Origin: Streptomyces bicolor
Lineage (GTDB): Bacteria > Actinomycetota > Actinomycetes > Streptomycetales > Streptomycetaceae
Direction: 5' to 3'
DNA length: 64,000 bases
NCBI RefSeq assembly: GCF_000719285.1
Contig: NZ_JOFS01000020.1
Coordinates: 248,001-312,000, forward strand
Each line of letters starts with the position of its first letter. Position 1 is the stretch's first letter. The notes under the pieces are model-generated. The model saw only the letters and a program-made list of their open reading frames with translations, was not told where the DNA came from and made no database searches. This document shows, piece by piece, positions 58,215 through 64,000 of the stretch. The position numbers and the translations under genes were made by a program.

Positions 58215-58486
58215 TCCCGTCCCTCTCACAGCCGGCGGTGCCCACGCCACGCGGCCCGATGCCCGACAACAACCTTCAACGGCACCGCGTTGGAAAGCCC
58301 TTCCCCCCGCCCTGCAAAGCCCTTCGAGAGCAAGGGAATGCCCCGACCGCAGCTGGGCACGGCAGGCGCACCCCTCAACAGTAGGCCGCAGAAGGCTTCC
58401 ACGGGCAGCGGTCGTCGACGGTTGCCCGAATGCGCCCCAGCCACCCGTATGCATCTGGTATGCGCCTATCGGGTGGGCTTCAACCT

Positions 58487-60694
<2,208 letters not shown>

Positions 60695-61696
60695 TTACTC
60701 TGGGTTGTCCGCGAGGGATCTCGCCGCCTGGACGCAGTGGGCGAGAGCCTTGCGCGCGTACTCCGGGGAAGCCCCCGCGAGTCCGCACGACGGCGTGACC
60801 GTGACCGCCTCCGCGAGAAGCCCCGGTGACAGCCCCAGCCTGCGCCACAACGTCCTGACACCCATGACGCTACCGGCAGGGTCTGACAATGGGCCGTCCG
60901 TGCCCGGGACGACACCGGCGAAGAGCCGGGTGCCCGCTTCCACCGCCTCGCCGATCGCGTCGTCGTCACGCTCGGTGAGGAGGGAGAAGTCGAAGGAGAT
61001 CGCCGCCGCGCCCGCCCGGCGCAGCAGGGCGAACGGGACGTCCGGTGCGCACGAGTGGACCACGACGGGCCCGTCGCCGTGAACCCCGACGACGTCGCGG
61101 AGGGTCGCCTCGACGATCTGCCGGTCCACGGCCCGGTGGGTGCGGTAGCCGCTGGCGGACTTCACCTGTCCGCGCAGTACGGCGATGAGGGAGGGCTCGT
61201 CGAGCTGCAGGACGACCTGGGCGCCGGGGATGCGGCGTCGCACCTCGGCGAGGTGCTGTCGCAGCCCCTCGGCGAGCGAGGCGGCGAGGTCGCGGCAGGC
61301 GCCGGGATCGGAGAGGGCGGCCTCGCCGTTCTTCAGTTCCAGCGCGGTGGCCAGGGTCCACGGCCCCACGGCCTGGACCTTCAGCTGCCCCTCGTATCCC
61401 TGGGTGAACTCCTCCAGCGCGTCTAGGTCCTCCCCCAGCCACGACGTCGCGCGCCTGGTGTCCCGCCCCGGCCGGTCCCCGATCCGCCAACCGCTGGGCT
61501 CCACGCGCGCGTACAGCTCGACGAGCATCCCGGCGGTCCGGCCGATCATGTCCGCGCCGGGGCCGCGGGCGGGGAGCTCGGCGAGGTACGGGAAGTCCTC
61601 GAAGGACCCGGTGACGGTCTTGGCGGCCTCACGGGCGTCGCCGCCGGGCATGGAGCCGACGCCGGTGGCTGCGCCGAAACGAATGTCTGCGTTCAC
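60695..61696 (-). CDS. MetE C-terminal-like (cobalamin-independent methionine synthase family) protein
   Basis: The 333-residue protein resembles only the catalytic C-terminal half of MetE: ATGVGSMPGGDAREAA, QAVGPWTLATALE, VVLQLDEPSL, and the zinc-ligand regions VVHSCAPD and TPSCGLAGAS. It lacks the N-terminal folate-binding half, so true methionine synthase activity is doubtful. Short archaeal-type MetE proteins that use other methyl donors are the closest known parallel. It precedes ligA by 15 bases. Confidence 0.8.
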   Translation of the reverse strand: MNADIRFGAATGVGSMPGGDAREAAKTVTGSFEDFPYLAELPARGPGADMIGRTAGMLVELYARVEPSGWRIGDRPGRDTRRATSWLGEDLDALEEFTQGYEGQLKVQAVGPWTLATALELKNGEAALSDPGACRDLAASLAEGLRQHLAEVRRRIPGAQVVLQLDEPSLIAVLRGQVKSASGYRTHRAVDRQIVEATLRDVVGVHGDGPVVVHSCAPDVPFALLRRAGAAAISFDFSLLTERDDDAIGEAVEAGTRLFAGVVPGTDGPLSDPAGSVMGVRTLWRRLGLSPGLLAEAVTVTPSCGLAGASPEYARKALAHCVQAARSLADNPE

Positions 61697-61740
61697 ATGT
61701 GCAGCCTATGTTTTCGCCCCCGCCGCCCCTACCCGTCCCA

Positions 61741-61915
61741 TCCTCCAGGGGCGCTGCCCCTTCGGCGCCGTTCCCAGGGGGCTCCGCCCCCTGGACCCGC
61801 GCTCCTCAAACGCCGGAGGGGCTGACTTAGCCCGTCCGGCGTTTGAGGACGAGGCCCCTCAAGGGCCGAAAGCGGGGGTCTGGGGGCCGCAGGCCCCCAG
61901 GGATGGGACGGGTAG
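61741..61915. repeat. Terminator-like dispersed repeat, copy 3, in head-to-head pair
   Basis: The core CCGTCCGGCGTTTGAGGAC of copies 1 and 2 occurs here next to an inverted partner. CTCAAACGCCGGA (61805-61817) pairs with TCCGGCGTTTGAG (61835-61847). Each side carries its own hairpin, CCAGGGGGC-tcc-GCCCCCTGG (61774-61794) and CTGGGGGCC-gca-GGCCCCCAG (61880-61900). It fills most of the gap between the SDR and MetE-like genes. Confidence 0.8.
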
Positions 61916-61941
61916 GGGCGGCGGGGGCGAGAAAGCCACCG

Positions 61942-62631
61942 TCAACGCCCCGGTCGCACCGTCAGGTCGTTGACCTCGGCGTCCTTGGGCAGGTCGATCG
62001 CCATCAGGATCGTCGTCGCCACCGACTCGGGGTCGATCCACTTCGAGGCGTCGTACTCCTTGCCCTCCTGCTGGTGGACCTTGGCCTGCATGGGGCTGGC
62101 CGTGCGGCCGGGGTAGACCGAGGTGACCCGCACGCCGTTGGCGTGTTCCTCGTGGCGGAGGGAGTCCGCGAGAGCCTTGAGGCCGTGCTTGGACGCGGCG
62201 TACGCGGACCAGTCGGCGTGCGCGTTGAGGCCGGCGCCGGAGTTCACGAAGACCACGTGGCCGCGGGTGGCGCGGAGTTGGGGGAGGAAGTGGCGGGTCA
62301 GCTCGGCCGGCGAGATCAGGTTGACGTTGAGCTGGTGGCGCCAGGACTTCGGGGTCAGGTCGCCCACCGGGCCCAGGTCCACGACCCCGGCGATGTGGAG
62401 CAGGGAGTCCACCCGGTCCGGGAGCGACTGGTGGGAGAAGGCCCAGGACAGCTTGTCCGGGTCCGCCAGGTCGCCGACGAGAGTCCTCGCGCCGGGGAAC
62501 TCCGCGGCCAGCTCCTTCGCACGGCCCGCGTCGCGCGCGTGGAGGACGAGTTCGTCCCCGCGCGCGTGCAGGCGGCGGGCGACGGCCGCGCCGATGCCGG
62601 AGCCCGCTCCGGTGATCACATGAGTAGCCAT
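61942..62631 (-). CDS. Short-chain dehydrogenase/reductase
   Basis: The 229-residue classical SDR has the cofactor motif TGAGSGIGAAV, an Asn-Ser in FVNSGAGLNAH, the catalytic YAASKHGLK and PGRTASPM. It is an NAD(P)-dependent oxidoreductase of unknown substrate. The ATG at 62631 is favoured by GGCGGA; one three codons upstream is also possible. It lies 28 bases downstream of the LOG-like gene. Confidence 0.85.
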   Translation of the reverse strand: MATHVITGAGSGIGAAVARRLHARGDELVLHARDAGRAKELAAEFPGARTLVGDLADPDKLSWAFSHQSLPDRVDSLLHIAGVVDLGPVGDLTPKSWRHQLNVNLISPAELTRHFLPQLRATRGHVVFVNSGAGLNAHADWSAYAASKHGLKALADSLRHEEHANGVRVTSVYPGRTASPMQAKVHQQEGKEYDASKWIDPESVATTILMAIDLPKDAEVNDLTVRPGR

Positions 62632-62658
62632 GTCCGCCATGCTCGCATCAGTGCGCGC

Positions 62659-63198
62659 TCACTCCACTCCCCGGCTCTCTTCCAGGTACGCCAGCGCCCC
62701 CACCGGCTCCTCCGCGAAGAACACCAGGTCGCTCAGCGGGCGGGGCAGGAAGCCCTCGTCCTCCATGCGACGGAACTGCTCCTTCAGGCCGTCGTAGAAG
62801 CCCGCGGTGTTGAGCAGGACCACCGGCTTGTCCGTGTGGCCGTGCTTCTTCAGTTCCAGGATCTCCGTCGCCTCGTCCAGGGTCCCCGTACCGCCGACCA
62901 TGATCACCACCGCGTCGGCCTTCTCCAGGAGCAGCTTCTTGCGCTCGGCGAGGTCCTTCGCGATCACCATCTCGTCGACGCCCGGGCGGACCTTGGCGGC
63001 CAGGAACTCGACGGAGACGCCAGCGAGCCGGCCGCCCGCCTCCTGGACCCCGTCGGCGACCACCTTCATCAGCCCGACGTCGGAGCCGCCCCACACGAGC
63101 GTGTGCCCGCCCTTGCCCAGCAGTTTCGCGAACTCGCGCGCGGGGCGCGTGTAACGGTCGTCGAGGTCGGCGGCGGAGAGGAAGACGCAGATTCGCAT
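62659..63198 (-). CDS. LOG-family protein (cytokinin-riboside phosphoribohydrolase-like)
   Basis: The 179-residue Rossmann protein has MRICVFLSAADLDDRY, VWGGSDVGLMKVVADGV, LAERKKLLLEKADAVVIMVGGTGTLDEATEILELKK. The family motif PGGxGTxxE reads VGGTGTLDE. Members cleave the ribose 5'-phosphate from N6-modified AMP or other nucleotides. It was formerly called a lysine decarboxylase, which is wrong for this fold. It is divergent from the DUF427 gene across 51 bp. Confidence 0.83.
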   Translation of the reverse strand: MRICVFLSAADLDDRYTRPAREFAKLLGKGGHTLVWGGSDVGLMKVVADGVQEAGGRLAGVSVEFLAAKVRPGVDEMVIAKDLAERKKLLLEKADAVVIMVGGTGTLDEATEILELKKHGHTDKPVVLLNTAGFYDGLKEQFRRMEDEGFLPRPLSDLVFFAEEPVGALAYLEESRGVE

Positions 63199-63249
63199 GG
63201 AGCCACCGTACGCGGGAAGAACCGCGGGCCCGCGAGCGCTTTTCACCGT

Positions 63250-63573
63250 ATGGCTGACGGACACACGATCACGATCGAGCAGGGCACGCAGCGCGTACGG
63301 GCCGTCCACGGCGACCAGGTCCTCGCGGAGACCGACCGGCCGCTCCTCCTGCGGGAGACGGGCTGTCCCGTGCGGTACTACATCCCGGCCGAGGACGTAC
63401 GGCTGGACCTGCTGACGCCCTCCGGCACGCACACGTACTGCCCGTTCAAGGGAACGGCCTCCTACTGGTCGCTGCCGGACGCGGCGGACCTCGTCTGGGC
63501 GTACCCGGACCCGAAGCCGGACGTGGGCGAGATCAAGGACCACCTCTGCTTCTACGAAGTAGAAGTCGTGTGA
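63250..63573 (+). CDS. DUF427 family protein
   Basis: The 107-residue beta-rich protein has the family pattern ETDRPLLLRETGCPVRYYIPAEDVRLDLL, HTYCPFKGTASYWSL and VWAYPDPKP. It is cytoplasmic with no signal peptide. Conserved residues cluster around the CPFKG loop. Biochemical function is unknown. It is divergent from the LOG-like gene. Confidence 0.88.
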   Translation: MADGHTITIEQGTQRVRAVHGDQVLAETDRPLLLRETGCPVRYYIPAEDVRLDLLTPSGTHTYCPFKGTASYWSLPDAADLVWAYPDPKPDVGEIKDHLCFYEVEVV

Positions 63574-63626
63574 CGCGCCGCTCGCCTCACCGATGAGCTT
63601 CACGCCGTACGGCAGTCTCCACAGGC

Positions 63627-64000
63627 ATGGACAAGAAGACCATTTCGGCCGACGGCACCTCCATCGCCTACGAGCGCACCGGCGAGGGTCCGGCGGTGAT
63701 CCTCGTCAGCGGGGCGATGTCCACCGGTGGCACTGTGGCGCCGCTGGCGGTGCCCTTGTCAGATCGTTTCAGCGTCGTCGTGTACGACCGTCGGGGGCGT
63801 GGCGAGAGTGGTGACCGGCCGCCGTACGCGGTGGAGCGGGAGGTCGAGGACCTCGCCGCACTGATCGAGGCGGTGGGCGGCGAGGCGGCGCTGTGCGGCG
63901 TCTCGTCGGGCGGCGCGCTGGTGCTGGAGGCGGCGGCGAGCGGGCTGCCGGTGCGTCAGGTCGCGGTGTACGAGGTGCCGTTCGCGGTCTACGAGGGCGG
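63627..64000 (+). CDS. Alpha/beta hydrolase, 3' end cut by window edge
   Basis: The first ~124 residues read MDKKTISADGTSIAYERTGEG, then VILVSGAMSTGG (oxyanion region), VVYDRRGRGESGDRPPY and the nucleophile elbow CGVSSGGALVLEAAASG with Ser in GVSSG. The His and Asp of the triad lie beyond the edge. It is an esterase/lipase-class hydrolase of unknown substrate. Confidence 0.85.
   Translation, partial: MDKKTISADGTSIAYERTGEGPAVILVSGAMSTGGTVAPLAVPLSDRFSVVVYDRRGRGESGDRPPYAVEREVEDLAALIEAVGGEAALCGVSSGGALVLEAAASGLPVRQVAVYEVPFAVYEG

Noticed and set aside
58215..58486. Possible regulatory RNA or BldD site upstream of the RmdB-like gene
   Set aside because: Only two GAAGGGCTTT direct repeats 22 bp apart were found; no BldD half-site pair and no stable conserved-looking fold.

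Overview
The window is a very G+C-rich, gene-dense piece of a Streptomyces chromosome. The evidence is strong third-position GC bias, frequent GTG starts, coding-strand overlaps, TTA codons confined to two genes, a BldD/c-di-GMP type gene set, and a gene order (gatCAB, ilvBNC-serA, leuB, ilvE, proline catabolism, urease-like genes) that I remember, without being able to check, as resembling the S. coelicolor core around SCO5494-SCO5531. About 50 protein genes are supported. I see no rRNA, tRNA, CRISPR array, insertion sequence or prophage. Both ends cut a gene: a GH3 glucosidase on the left and an alpha/beta hydrolase on the right.

Layout. 1-6.6 kb: secreted GH3 enzyme, citramalate synthase with an Ile-codon attenuator, a secreted beta-propeller protein and the remnant of a paralogue. 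6.7-12.9 kb: a nitrogen-scavenging cluster (TetR regulator, Cys-rich protein, agmatine deiminase, divergent UreC, fused UreAB) divergent from an NCS1 permease, with a perfect inverted repeat between them. 13-15.4 kb: ilvE with an upstream small ORF, and leuB. 15.5-18.5 kb: a Tat-exported phosphatase-like enzyme, small proteins and an AAC(2')-type acetyltransferase. 18.5-22.5 kb: proline catabolism (pruA, putB) and its PucR-type regulator. 22.5-27.6 kb: an Opp/Dpp-class ABC importer with a fused permease behind a Zur-like box. 27.5-29.8 kb: a TetR/MFS divergent pair. 29.8-35.4 kb: serA and ilvBNC with a classical attenuator. 35.4-38.5 kb: a ten-TM PAS-GGDEF-degenerate EAL protein.

39-50 kb holds a 2-hydroxyacid dehydrogenase, an aldo/keto reductase, a PQQ-type sugar dehydrogenase lipoprotein, a large LuxR-family ATPase regulator with a TTA codon, an MMPL exporter operon and small membrane proteins. 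50-55 kb holds a methyltransferase and the gatC-gatA-orf-gatB operon of Glu-tRNA/Asp-tRNA amidotransferase, plus a TetR gene with two CTAGC-N3-GCTAG operators. 56-64 kb holds an intact GGDEF-EAL protein with a TTA codon just after its GGDEF motif, ligA, a MetE-like protein, an SDR, a LOG-like protein, a DUF427 protein and the hydrolase fragment.

How parts work together. Six genes (cimA, ilvE, leuB, ilvB, ilvN, ilvC) make branched-chain amino acids. Two are preceded by leader peptides rich in the matching codons, and a third (ilvE) by a translated-looking uORF. Two dispersed repeat families shape coding sequence directly. A 36-bp element is read in frame as 12 residues inside two unrelated proteins. 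A terminator-like element supplies the same SPSGV-stop C-terminus to two unrelated transporters. The leads most worth testing are these repeats, the Zur-like importer, the divergent urease-like cluster and the TTA codon in the c-di-GMP enzyme.
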